Shown: piece by piece, positions 42,249-49,529 of the stretch | How positions within the stretch are numbered: the first letter of the stretch is position 1 | Layout of the letters: every line of letters starts with the position of its first letter | Assembly: GCA_947588995.1 (NCBI GenBank) | Contig: CANPZI010000002.1 | Coordinates: 124,001 to 188,000, forward strand | DNA from: an uncultured Lachnospiraceae bacterium | GTDB taxonomy: Bacteria; Bacillota; Clostridia; Lachnospirales; Lachnospiraceae | Direction of reading: 5' to 3' | DNA: 64,000 nucleotides | Notes under the pieces: generated by a model | Told to the model about the DNA's origin: nothing | What the model saw: the letters and a program-made list of their open reading frames with translations, nothing else | Databases searched by the model: none | Program-made: the position numbers and the translations under genes

Positions 42249-43565
42249 TCAGTCCGCGAAGAGTTCCCGCAGCATATCCACGGCCTGTTCATAGTCAAAC
42301 TTTTCATTGACATCCTGCATCAAAAACTCGTTCACCGCGTCAATCTTGGCGATGGCATAGTCGATCTTCGGATTGCTGCCGCTCTTGTACGCGCCGATAT
42401 TGATCAGATCCTCCGCGTCGCCGTAAGTGGCGAGCACGTTCTTGAGCTGTCCCGCGAGCTGTTTGTGCTCCTTGTCCACGATCTGCGCCATACACCTGGA
42501 AATGCTCTGCAGCACGTCGATGGCGGGATAGTGGTTCTGGTGCGCCAGACGCCTGTTCAGCATGATATGGCCGTCCAGAATGCTTCGGGCGGTGTCGGTG
42601 ATGGGCTCGTTCATGTCGTCGCCGTCAACCAAGACCGTGTAGAGGCCGGTGATCGAGCCGACCGCCGCGCAGCCCGCCCTCTCGAGGAGCTTGGGCATCT
42701 CCGAGTAGACGCTGGGCGGATATCCTCTGGACACCGGCGGTTCCCCGCTGGCCAGCCCGATCTCCCGCTGCGCCATCGAAAAACGGGTCAGGGAATCCAT
42801 CATCAGGAGCACATCCCTGCCCTGGTCGCGGAAATACTCCGCGATCGCCGTGGCGGTCTTGGCCGCCTTATTTCTCTCGAGGGCCGCCTTGTCGGAGGTG
42901 GCCACCACCACCACGGAGCGCTTCATGCCCTCTTCCCCTAAATCTCTCTCGATAAATTCACGCACTTCCCTGCCGCGCTCTCCGATCAGGGCAATCACGT
43001 TGATATCCGCCTTGGTATTGCGGGCAAACATGCCCATCAGCGTGGATTTGCCCACGCCGGAACCCGCGAAGATGCCGATGCGCTGTCCCTTGCCGACGGT
43101 CATCAGGCCGTCCACGGCTTTCACGCCCAGCGGAAGCACCTCGTCGATGATCTTCCTGCTCATGGCGTCCGGCGGCGGCGCCTCCACGCTGTACGGCGTC
43201 CCCGGCACATAGCTGCCGTCGATCCTGCCCAGACCGTCCAGCACCTTGCCGAGCAGATCGCTGCTGACCGGCACCGTCAGCGGCTCGCCCGTGTTCTCCA
43301 CGATGCAGCCCAGGCCGATGCCGTCCGTCTTGTCGCAGGGCATGAGGATCGTCCTGCGGTCCTTGAAGCCGACCACCTCCGCCATGATGGGGCGGTACGT
43401 CTCCTCATCGGCGGGATAGATCCGGCACAGGTCGCCCAGCTTCGCCTCCGGCCCCGCGGACTCGATCGTCAGGCCGACCACGTTCTCCACGCGCCCTTTG
43501 CGCTTAAAAAAAGTATCGTCCGTTATTTTACTGTATTTATAAAAATCAATAACCGGTTTTCTCAA
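42249..43565 (-). CDS. fliI: flagellum-specific export ATPase FliI
   Basis: Hexameric ATPase that helps load export substrates. Walker A AGSGVGKS at residues 167-174, Walker B VLLMMDSLTRFSMAQREIGL with GEPPVSRGYPPSVYSEMPKL, and the T3SS ATPase signature. The length of 438 is normal. The start is inferred as TTG at 43565, overlapping the fliH end by 20 bases, because no ATG occurs before residue 61; the ribosome binding site (GGGTG) is weak. It follows fliH and precedes fliJ. Confidence 0.94.
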   Translation of the reverse strand: MRKPVIDFYKYSKITDDTFFKRKGRVENVVGLTIESAGPEAKLGDLCRIYPADEETYRPIMAEVVGFKDRRTILMPCDKTDGIGLGCIVENTGEPLTVPVSSDLLGKVLDGLGRIDGSYVPGTPYSVEAPPPDAMSRKIIDEVLPLGVKAVDGLMTVGKGQRIGIFAGSGVGKSTLMGMFARNTKADINVIALIGERGREVREFIERDLGEEGMKRSVVVVATSDKAALERNKAAKTATAIAEYFRDQGRDVLLMMDSLTRFSMAQREIGLASGEPPVSRGYPPSVYSEMPKLLERAGCAAVGSITGLYTVLVDGDDMNEPITDTARSILDGHIMLNRRLAHQNHYPAIDVLQSISRCMAQIVDKEHKQLAGQLKNVLATYGDAEDLINIGAYKSGSNPKIDYAIAKIDAVNEFLMQDVNEKFDYEQAVDMLRELFAD

Positions 43566-44439
43566 ATGACAACACCCGTAATCTATTAGTCAGTTCCTGC
43601 AGCTGCGTGTCCACGCCGCAGTCGAAAATGCCGCCGTCCGTCTCGATCAGGCACGCGCCCTGCGAGAGCGCGATATCCTCGATGATCTCCACCGTGCCCT
43701 TGCCGGCCGTGGCGCCCTCCACCAGTTCCTGCTTGTGCATATTGACAAAAGGGAAATCTTCTTTTGAGACATGGACGAGGAACGTCCTGCTGCTCTCCAC
43801 CTGCCGCAGCGTAGTGTCGATCAGATGTACCAGAATATCCCTCTTGTCGCTCAGCTCGATGCCAAAGATATGGCTGTAGATCTCCGTGATCGTGTCGATA
43901 AATTTCGGCTCCAGCTGGTCAATCATGCGGTCGTACTCGTCGTAGAGCCGCTGCTTCTCCGCCGCCAGCTCGCGCTTCATCTCGTCCGCCTCCGCGTAGC
44001 CGCGCTTGTAGCCCTCGTCGTAGCCGTGCTTGTTGGCATCCTCCATAGTACGGCGGCGCTCCTCCTCGATCTCCTGACGGGCCTGTGCCTGCATCTCATC
44101 GATCTGCGCCTGCGCATCCTCCAGCATCGCCTGCGCCTGCGCCTCAATCTCGGCCAGATCGGGTCCCTGATCGACGGCTTCCCCCTTGATGATGCCGCCC
44201 TCCGCATTGTCCGCAAGGAGAGCGTCGATCTGCTCGCCGCCGAGGCCGTCCACAAACTCCGGCTCCCCATCCTCCGCGGCTTCCTCGCGCTCGCCGAAGC
44301 CCAGCGGCGTATTCAGCCTGTGCTGTCTGAGCGCCTCCAGCTCCTCGATGCGCTGCTCGATAATGTCGTTGTTGTCTATCACACGCGTCTCGTCGTCGGC
44401 CACTTCCACCCAGTACGACTTGTACAGATTCCTAGACAA
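43546..44439 (-). CDS. fliH: flagellar assembly protein FliH
   Basis: Regulator of FliI. The protein is about 297 residues: a variable start with LYKSYWVEVADDETRVIDNN, an acidic region, an Ala/Gln coiled coil (ALAEIEAQAQAMLEDAQAQI-like text, residues about 100-140), then the conserved helix-rich end with LIDTTLRQVESSRTFLVHVS. The start is uncertain: TTG at 44439 has GGAGG 11 bases upstream, and a GTG at 44451 is the alternative; both overlap fliG. The C-terminal part DTQLQELTNRLRVLSFEKTG matches the family. Confidence 0.82.
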   Translation of the reverse strand: MSRNLYKSYWVEVADDETRVIDNNDIIEQRIEELEALRQHRLNTPLGFGEREEAAEDGEPEFVDGLGGEQIDALLADNAEGGIIKGEAVDQGPDLAEIEAQAQAMLEDAQAQIDEMQAQARQEIEEERRRTMEDANKHGYDEGYKRGYAEADEMKRELAAEKQRLYDEYDRMIDQLEPKFIDTITEIYSHIFGIELSDKRDILVHLIDTTLRQVESSRTFLVHVSKEDFPFVNMHKQELVEGATAGKGTVEIIEDIALSQGACLIETDGGIFDCGVDTQLQELTNRLRVLSFEKTGY

Positions 44440-45448
44440 TGATCTCGTCACCTCCGCCTCTGGAGATAACGATCTCTGCGGAATCTTCCAGTTTTCTGAT
44501 GATATTGACGATCTTCTGCTGTGCCTCCTCCACGTCTTTCATACGGACAGGCCCCATGAACTCCATATCCTCCTTGATCATGACGCCAAGACGCTTGGAG
44601 AGGTTGTTGAAGATCGCGTTCTGCACTTCCTCGTTGGAGCCTTTCAGCGCGATCGCCAGATCGCCATTGTCCACGTCACGCAGCACACGCTGGATCGCCC
44701 TGTCGTCCAGAAGCAGGATATCCTCGAAGACGAACATCTTCTTCCTGATCTCGTCCGCCAGCTCCGGCTCCTCGATCTCCAGCGTCTCCATGATATGCTT
44801 CTCCGTACCGCGGTCCACGGTATTTAAGATCTCTACGACAGCATCCACGCCGCCGATGATCGTGTAATCCTGATTGACCAGAGAGGACAGTTTGGATTCC
44901 AGCACTTTCTCCACTTCCTTGATGACATCCGGACTCGTCCTGTCCATGATCGCAATACGCTTGGCCACGTCCGCCTGTCTGTCCGGTGGGAGCGCCGACA
45001 CGATGAGCGCCGCCTGGGCGGGAGACAGGTAGGAGAGGATCAGCGCGATGGTCTGCGGATGCTCGTCCTGGATGAAGTTCAGAAGCTGCGTCGCATCCGT
45101 CTTCCTGACGAACTCGAAAGGCTTCACCTGCAGGGACGCCGTCAGCTTGCCGATCACGTCCGCCGCTTTCTCCGAACCGAAAGACTTCTCCAGCAGCTCT
45201 TTTGCGTAGCCGATACCGCCCTCGGCGATATACTGCTGCGCCAGACAGATCTGGTAGAACTCGTTCACCACGTCGTCTTTCATCTGCGGCGTGATGTTCC
45301 TGGTGTTGGCGATCTCCAGCGTGAGTTCCTCGATCTCGTCCTCTTTCAGATGCTTGAAAATCGAGGCCGACTTCTCCGGCCCCAGCGCGATCAGCAGGAC
45401 CGCCGCTTTCTGCAGGCCGCCGGTCAGCTTGTCATCATTCTTAGCCAT
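44432..45448 (-). CDS. fliG: flagellar motor switch protein FliG
   Basis: Rotor protein that contacts the stator. The 338-residue protein has the N-terminal domain (KLTGGLQKAAVLLIALGPEK), middle domain with IQDEHPQTIALILSYLSPAQ, VASRI-like DRQADVAKRIAIMDRTSPDV, and the C-terminal torque domain with MFVFEDILLLDDRAIQRVLR and ALKGSNEEVQNAIFNNLSKR, where the charged residues that face MotA lie. It is separated by 5 bases from fliF. Confidence 0.97.
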   Translation of the reverse strand: MAKNDDKLTGGLQKAAVLLIALGPEKSASIFKHLKEDEIEELTLEIANTRNITPQMKDDVVNEFYQICLAQQYIAEGGIGYAKELLEKSFGSEKAADVIGKLTASLQVKPFEFVRKTDATQLLNFIQDEHPQTIALILSYLSPAQAALIVSALPPDRQADVAKRIAIMDRTSPDVIKEVEKVLESKLSSLVNQDYTIIGGVDAVVEILNTVDRGTEKHIMETLEIEEPELADEIRKKMFVFEDILLLDDRAIQRVLRDVDNGDLAIALKGSNEEVQNAIFNNLSKRLGVMIKEDMEFMGPVRMKDVEEAQQKIVNIIRKLEDSAEIVISRGGGDEIIV

Positions 45449-45453
45449 CTATG

Positions 45454-47061
45454 CTACCCCCACTCTTCGTTCAGCCAGTTGCGAAGCAGGTTCGCAGCGG
45501 CCTCCGGGTTCTCTTCCACGAATTTGTTGATCATCTTGCGCTCGTCGGACTCGTTCTCCAGCGAGATCTGCTCCACCTGCGTCTCCGGCATGGACTGCAG
45601 CAGGGACTCCACCGTGAGCTCCTCCTCCTCTTCCTCGTGCTTCTCGCCGCGCATGCTTCTGAGCACGACAAAAGCAAGGAGTGCCAGTATCACGATGATC
45701 AGGACGATCTGCAGAATATCCGTCGCCGTGATGCCCGAGCCTTCCTCGTCGAAAAAGACGTTCTCGCTGTACGCCACGAGGGAGATGCTGTCCGCGGAGA
45801 TGCCCGTCGCATTGGCCACCGCCGTATAGAACTCCTCGTCCACATCGAGACGCGTGCGCTCGCTGTTGTTCAGTTTATACTCTTCCCACGTGACACCGTC
45901 TAAAAGCCCCTGCGCCTCCACATCCTCCTCGCGGACGATATTGTACTTGATCAGGGCCGCCGTGAGCGAAGACTGGCCGTAATCGATCAGCCCCGCCGGC
46001 GTCGTGGTCGTTGTGATCTCCTCGTTCGGCAGATAATTCCTCGACTCCTCGGAGACGGTGGATCTGGAATTGCCGTCGTCCTCCAGCACATACTCCGTGT
46101 CATCGTCGTTGGAGTCCGTGCCGGGGATGCCGCCCACGCCGCTCTCGTTCTCCGAGTTATAGACATCCTCGCTCGCCAGCACGCCCTGCGTCTGCCCGTC
46201 CGCCGGCGTGTAGTTATGTATCGTCGTCTCGGAGCTGGAAAAATCCAGCACGAGATTGGTCGCCACCTCCACGTTGTCGAACTCCTTGGTGCCCAGCAGC
46301 ACCTTGCGCACCTCGTTGATCATCTGCTTCTCGGCCTCGGCTTTCACCGAGAGCTGGGAGCTGGCCGTGCCGGACATGGAGAGATTATCCTCGCCGGTAA
46401 AGAGCATATTGCCCTCGGAATCCATGATGACCACATTGTCGGTCGTATCGTTGCCGATGGCCGTCGCCACGGAACGGGCCAGATAGGCCGCGCTGTCCGC
46501 GCTGAATTCATCTTTCAGGGTCAGAAGCACCCACGCGAAAGATTCCTCCTGCGTGCCCACGAGCGTCCCGTCATCCTCAGGGATGTTCAGGCGCACGTTG
46601 GCGCTCTGGACCGCGTCGAACTTCGCGATGTCGCGCTCCAGGGAATCCTCCAGATATACAATATATTTCTTCTGCTTGTCTGACTCCGTCGTGGAGAAAC
46701 TGCCGTCCACCACATTGTCGATCGTGTAGCCTGCCGCCTGGATCTTGTTCGCGCCGAGCAGCAGATTCGCGTCGGACAGCTCCTCGCGCAGCACCTTGAT
46801 GATCAGCCCGTCGTCGGAGATCGTGTAGGTCATCTCCTCCTCGTCTAAGAGGTCTCGCACCTCCGCCGCCTCCGCCGTCGTCTCGCACTCGCGCAGCAGC
46901 ACATACTGCGGCTGCGTCAGTCTCGACACGATGATGACGATGGCCAGCACCAGCAGAGCCACACCCGTGACGATCAGCGTCTTCTGCTTCGCCGTAAAAC
47001 GGTTCCACCATTCCAGGACCCGATTCAGTAATTCTTTTACTCTCTCTATCAATTTATCCAC
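45454..47061 (-). CDS. fliF: flagellar MS-ring protein FliF
   Basis: Base of the flagellum. The 535-residue protein has a first membrane helix (about residues 28-46), the ring-building domain with EEEMTYTISDDGLIIKVLRE, ANLLLGANKIQAAGY, SLERDIAKFDAVQSANVRLN and AWVLLTLKDEFSADSAAYLA, a spacer with Glu/Asp/Asn-rich text, a second helix (IVLIIVILALLAFVVL), and the C-terminal FliG-binding end (NPEAAANLLRNWLNEEWG). The start is GTG with GGAG 11 bases upstream. Confidence 0.96.
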   Translation of the reverse strand: MDKLIERVKELLNRVLEWWNRFTAKQKTLIVTGVALLVLAIVIIVSRLTQPQYVLLRECETTAEAAEVRDLLDEEEMTYTISDDGLIIKVLREELSDANLLLGANKIQAAGYTIDNVVDGSFSTTESDKQKKYIVYLEDSLERDIAKFDAVQSANVRLNIPEDDGTLVGTQEESFAWVLLTLKDEFSADSAAYLARSVATAIGNDTTDNVVIMDSEGNMLFTGEDNLSMSGTASSQLSVKAEAEKQMINEVRKVLLGTKEFDNVEVATNLVLDFSSSETTIHNYTPADGQTQGVLASEDVYNSENESGVGGIPGTDSNDDDTEYVLEDDGNSRSTVSEESRNYLPNEEITTTTTPAGLIDYGQSSLTAALIKYNIVREEDVEAQGLLDGVTWEEYKLNNSERTRLDVDEEFYTAVANATGISADSISLVAYSENVFFDEEGSGITATDILQIVLIIVILALLAFVVLRSMRGEKHEEEEEELTVESLLQSMPETQVEQISLENESDERKMINKFVEENPEAAANLLRNWLNEEWG

Positions 47062-47114
47062 AGTCGCTTACTCTCCTTCAGATTCCCTCTCACCGTACGC
47101 CTATCCCGCACATG

Positions 47115-47441
47115 CTATATCTGCATCTGAATGAGTTCCTTGTAAGCGTCCAGAAGCCTGTCCCTGATCGCCACCGTGTACTGCAGCGCCACGGAGGCTT
47201 TCTGCAGGGCAATGCTCAAGTCATGCGTGTTCTCCGTCTCGCCGAGCGCCCACTTAATCTCTTCGTTCTCCGCGTCCGACAGATAGTTGTTCGTCGTCGT
47301 CAGATTATCTATGGCCGTGTGCAGCACATTGTCAAAGTCCCGATCCGCATATGTATCGACCCTGTTGGTCGGCGCCGACTTCGCGGCCTCCTTGATGGCA
47401 TTTGAGGATACGTTATAGAGTTCCGTGATATCTAAAGCCAT
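47115..47441 (-). CDS. fliE: flagellar hook-basal body protein FliE
   Basis: Connects the MS ring to the rod. A 108-residue protein with the conserved DLSIALQKASVALQYTVAIR and DRLLDAYKELIQMQI C-terminus. GGAGG lies 7 bases before the ATG at 47441; an in-frame extension to 47459 lacks a site. It follows flgC by about 65 bases. Confidence 0.94.
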   Translation of the reverse strand: MALDITELYNVSSNAIKEAAKSAPTNRVDTYADRDFDNVLHTAIDNLTTTNNYLSDAENEEIKWALGETENTHDLSIALQKASVALQYTVAIRDRLLDAYKELIQMQI

Positions 47442-47506
47442 GGTTCTCCCTCCATACACAAAGTATCTTATCTCTTATCGGTCAGTCCTGCCCGCGCAGA
47501 TCCTCA

Positions 47507-47953
47507 TCAGCTGTTCAGCAGCGACAGACCCGTGGTCGCGATATTCTTGCTCGCCTCGAACGCCGTCGCATTGGCCTGATAAGCGCGGCTGGCGTCGATT
47601 AAGTTCGTCATCTCCGTGACGATATTGACGTTCGGGTACGTCACATAGCCGTTCTCGTCCGCGTCCGGGTGCGAGGGATCATAGACCATATTGCCCTCCG
47701 TCCACTCGTCCTCGTACACGCCCGTGACTTTCACGCCGTTGCCCGAATAGCGGTCGCGCTCCTTGGCGAGCACCTGATGAAAAGGCGTCTGGGAATTTTT
47801 CTCCTCAAACACGACGACTTTCCTGCGGTAGGGCGTGCCGTCCTCGGTGCGCGTCGTCTCCGCGTTCGCCACGTTCTGGGCGATGATGTCCATGCGGAAA
47901 CGCTCCGCGGTCATGCCGGTCGCGTTGGTATCAAAAGCGGTAAACATACCCAT
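47507..47953 (-). CDS. flgC: flagellar proximal rod protein FlgC
   Basis: A 148-residue rod protein: AFDTNATGMTAERFRMDIIA, QNVANAETTRTEDGTPYRRK and the C-terminal VTEMTNLIDASRAYQANATA, FEASKNIATTGLSLLNS. AGGAGG precedes the ATG by 7 bases. The gene follows flgB by 12 bases. Confidence 0.96.
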   Translation of the reverse strand: MGMFTAFDTNATGMTAERFRMDIIAQNVANAETTRTEDGTPYRRKVVVFEEKNSQTPFHQVLAKERDRYSGNGVKVTGVYEDEWTEGNMVYDPSHPDADENGYVTYPNVNIVTEMTNLIDASRAYQANATAFEASKNIATTGLSLLNS

Positions 47954-47965
47954 AATCTATTCCTC

Positions 47966-48364
47966 CTATTTGAGTACAGCCTGCAGATTCTTGAATTCCT
48001 GGTTGATCGCGCCCTCCAGGCCCTGATAGACAACCTGGTTCTTGGCGAGATATACGCCCTCCGTGTCAGGATCCACATTGTTGCCGTCGACACGGTAGGA
48101 AAAGCCCGAATAGTCCGTGTAGGTGATGGGATTCAGGCGGCTTAAATTCACATTGTGCACCCGCTCATCCACACTCGTATACCTGTAGTGGTGCAGCGCC
48201 TTGGCCAGCTGCGTCTCGAAGTTGACGTCCTGCCTCTTATAGCCGGGCGTGTCCGCGTTGGCGATATTGTTGGAAATCGCGTCGTTGCGCAGCCATGCCG
48301 CGTCGGCAGCCTTGTCCAGCACATTGATATAGTCAAATACATTGGTATTGGACAGTGTACTCAT
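47966..48364 (-). CDS. flgB: flagellar proximal rod protein FlgB
   Basis: First gene of the fla/che cluster. The 132-residue protein has NVLDKAADAAWLRNDAISNN, IANADTPGYKRQDVNFETQL and the C-terminal VYQGLEGAINQEFKNLQAVL. The ATG at 48364 is used (GGAGG 9 bases upstream); a longer frame to 48409 would start in the leader. The sigma-A-like promoter is 44-71 bases upstream. Confidence 0.94.
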   Translation of the reverse strand: MSTLSNTNVFDYINVLDKAADAAWLRNDAISNNIANADTPGYKRQDVNFETQLAKALHHYRYTSVDERVHNVNLSRLNPITYTDYSGFSYRVDGNNVDPDTEGVYLAKNQVVYQGLEGAINQEFKNLQAVLK

Positions 48365-48407
48365 ATGCACAAACCTCCATCGTAGTAAAGAGTAGAATCC
48401 ATACTCC

Positions 48408-48435
48408 ATTATAAATTATTTATCAAAAATTACAA
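48408..48435 (-). promoter_or_regulatory. fla/che promoter upstream of flgB
   Basis: Minus strand: TTGTAA (-35, 48430-48435, 4 of 6), 16-bp spacer, TATAAT (-10, 48408-48413, perfect). Transcription would start about 37 bases before the flgB ATG. A CodY-like box lies 12 bases further upstream. Confidence 0.75.
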
Positions 48436-48447
48436 GGTTTTTCGATT

Positions 48448-48462
48448 GATTTTCACAAATTC
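48448..48462. promoter_or_regulatory. weak CodY-like box upstream of the fla/che promoter
   Basis: GAATTTGTGAAAATC on the minus strand matches 11 of 15 positions of the CodY consensus AATTTTCWGAAAATT. It lies between the codY terminator and the flgB -35. CodY represses motility genes in some Firmicutes, which makes the position suggestive. Confidence 0.35.
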
Positions 48463-48487
48463 CCAGCAGGGCGGGCAGATTGCGCTC

Positions 48488-48528
48488 ATAAGCAGACTCG
48501 GGATGCTCCGCTTTCCGGTTCTGCTTAT
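48488..48528. repeat. inverted repeat between codY and flgB
   Basis: Perfect 9-bp arms, ATAAGCAGA and TCTGCTTAT, around 23 bases. There is no T-run beside it. It lies between the codY terminator and the CodY-like box; function unknown. Confidence 0.6.
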
Positions 48529-48534
48529 TCGCGG

Positions 48535-48578
48535 AAAAAAGGATCTACCCCGAGCCGAAGCCCTGTGTAAATCCTTTT
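48535..48578 (-). terminator. terminator after codY
   Basis: Minus strand arms AAAAGGAT and ATCCTTTT, with partial pairing inside and a G+C-rich top, ending in six Ts. It lies about 24 bases past the codY stop, separating codY from fla/che. Confidence 0.75.
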
Positions 48579-48601
48579 ACTCTGCGCTGTCCATGCGTTT
48601 C

Positions 48602-49390
48602 CTATGAATGTATGGTCTGTTCCTTGAGTTTTTCCACTTCCTCAAAGACCACGTCGTTCAAAACCTTGATGTAGGTGCCCTTCATGCCTGACGACCTCGA
48701 CTCGATGACGCCCGCGCTCTCAAACTTGCGCAGCGCGTTGACGATGACCGAGCGCGTGATGCCCACCTTGTCCGCGATCTTGCTGGCCACCAGGATTCCC
48801 TCCATGCCGCCCAGCTCGTCGAAGATGTGCGTGATCGCCTCCATCTCCGAGTAGGAGAGCGTGCCGATCGCCGATTTCACCACCGCGATCTTGCGGTTCT
48901 CCTCCGCGTTCTCCTCATTCACCGCCCGCAGCATCTCCAAGCCCACCACCGTTGTGCCGTACTCGCACAGGATGATGTCGTCGATGTCGTACTGCGCGTC
49001 GCATTTGTAGATAAAAAGCGTTCCCAGCCGCTCGCCGGAGATCTCGATGGGTGTGATCACCGCCCGGAAGCGCCTCGTGTCGATACTCTCAAAGCCCAGC
49101 GTCTCGAGATTGACATTCTCTTTCGTGGAGAGCACCGCCAGGAGCCGCTCATTTAACATCGGATCGATGAAGCCGCCCACGTGGTCCACGATCAGCTCCG
49201 TGATCGACTCTACGCTGTCCTGGTCGCCGATGCCCAGCACCTTGCCTTTCCTGCTGATGACCAGCACATCGGAGTCCAGTATCTCTTTCAGGACGTCACA
49301 GATATCGTTGAAGACCACCTTGCCCGAATTGTTGTTGTGCAGGAGCTTGCCGATCTTCCTCGTCTTATCCAGCAACTGAACACTGCTCAT
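48602..49390 (-). CDS. codY: global transcription regulator CodY
   Basis: GTP- and branched-chain-amino-acid-sensing repressor of nutrient-limitation genes. The 262-residue protein has the N-terminal GAF domain (SVQLLDKTRKIGKLLHNNNS, FNDICDVLKEILDSDVLVIS) and the C-terminal winged helix (SYSEMEAITHIFDELGGMEG, ASKIADKVGITRSVIVNALR and KFESAGVIESRSSGMKGTYI), all highly conserved in Firmicutes. The usual length is about 260. It has its own promoter at 49455-49483 with a CodY box directly upstream. Confidence 0.97.
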   Translation of the reverse strand: MSSVQLLDKTRKIGKLLHNNNSGKVVFNDICDVLKEILDSDVLVISRKGKVLGIGDQDSVESITELIVDHVGGFIDPMLNERLLAVLSTKENVNLETLGFESIDTRRFRAVITPIEISGERLGTLFIYKCDAQYDIDDIILCEYGTTVVGLEMLRAVNEENAEENRKIAVVKSAIGTLSYSEMEAITHIFDELGGMEGILVASKIADKVGITRSVIVNALRKFESAGVIESRSSGMKGTYIKVLNDVVFEEVEKLKEQTIHS

Positions 49391-49454
49391 GTAATACCCC
49401 TTATCTTAAGATGCTGCTGTTGTTCCAAAAAATTACACAATTCCAAGTAATTTG

Positions 49455-49483
49455 ATTTTATCACAATATTTATCAAAAATCAA
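49455..49483 (-). promoter_or_regulatory. sigma-A promoter of codY
   Basis: Minus strand: TTGATT (-35, 49478-49483, 4 of 6), 17-bp spacer, TAAAAT (-10, 49455-49460, 5 of 6). The leader is about 58 bases. Confidence 0.7.
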
Positions 49484-49485
49484 TG

Positions 49486-49500
49486 TATTTTCAGAAAACA
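49486..49500. promoter_or_regulatory. CodY box next to the codY -35
   Basis: TATTTTCAGAAAACA on the plus strand matches 12 of 15 positions of AATTTTCWGAAAATT. It begins 2 bases upstream of the -35. It would allow CodY to control its own gene, as described in other Firmicutes. Confidence 0.6.
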
Positions 49501-49529
49501 ATCCACCCCGCAGCCGAGCTGCGCGGATT
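49500..49529 (-). terminator. terminator after topA
   Basis: Minus strand: outer arms AATCC and GGATT and inner arms CGCAGC and GCTGCG around a 3-base loop, with small internal mismatches, then TGTTTTC. It overlaps the topA stop codon. Confidence 0.7.

Noticed and set aside
48365-48601. c-di-GMP riboswitch in the flgB leader
   Set aside because: The leader from the predicted start is only about 37 bases and lacks GEMM motifs.
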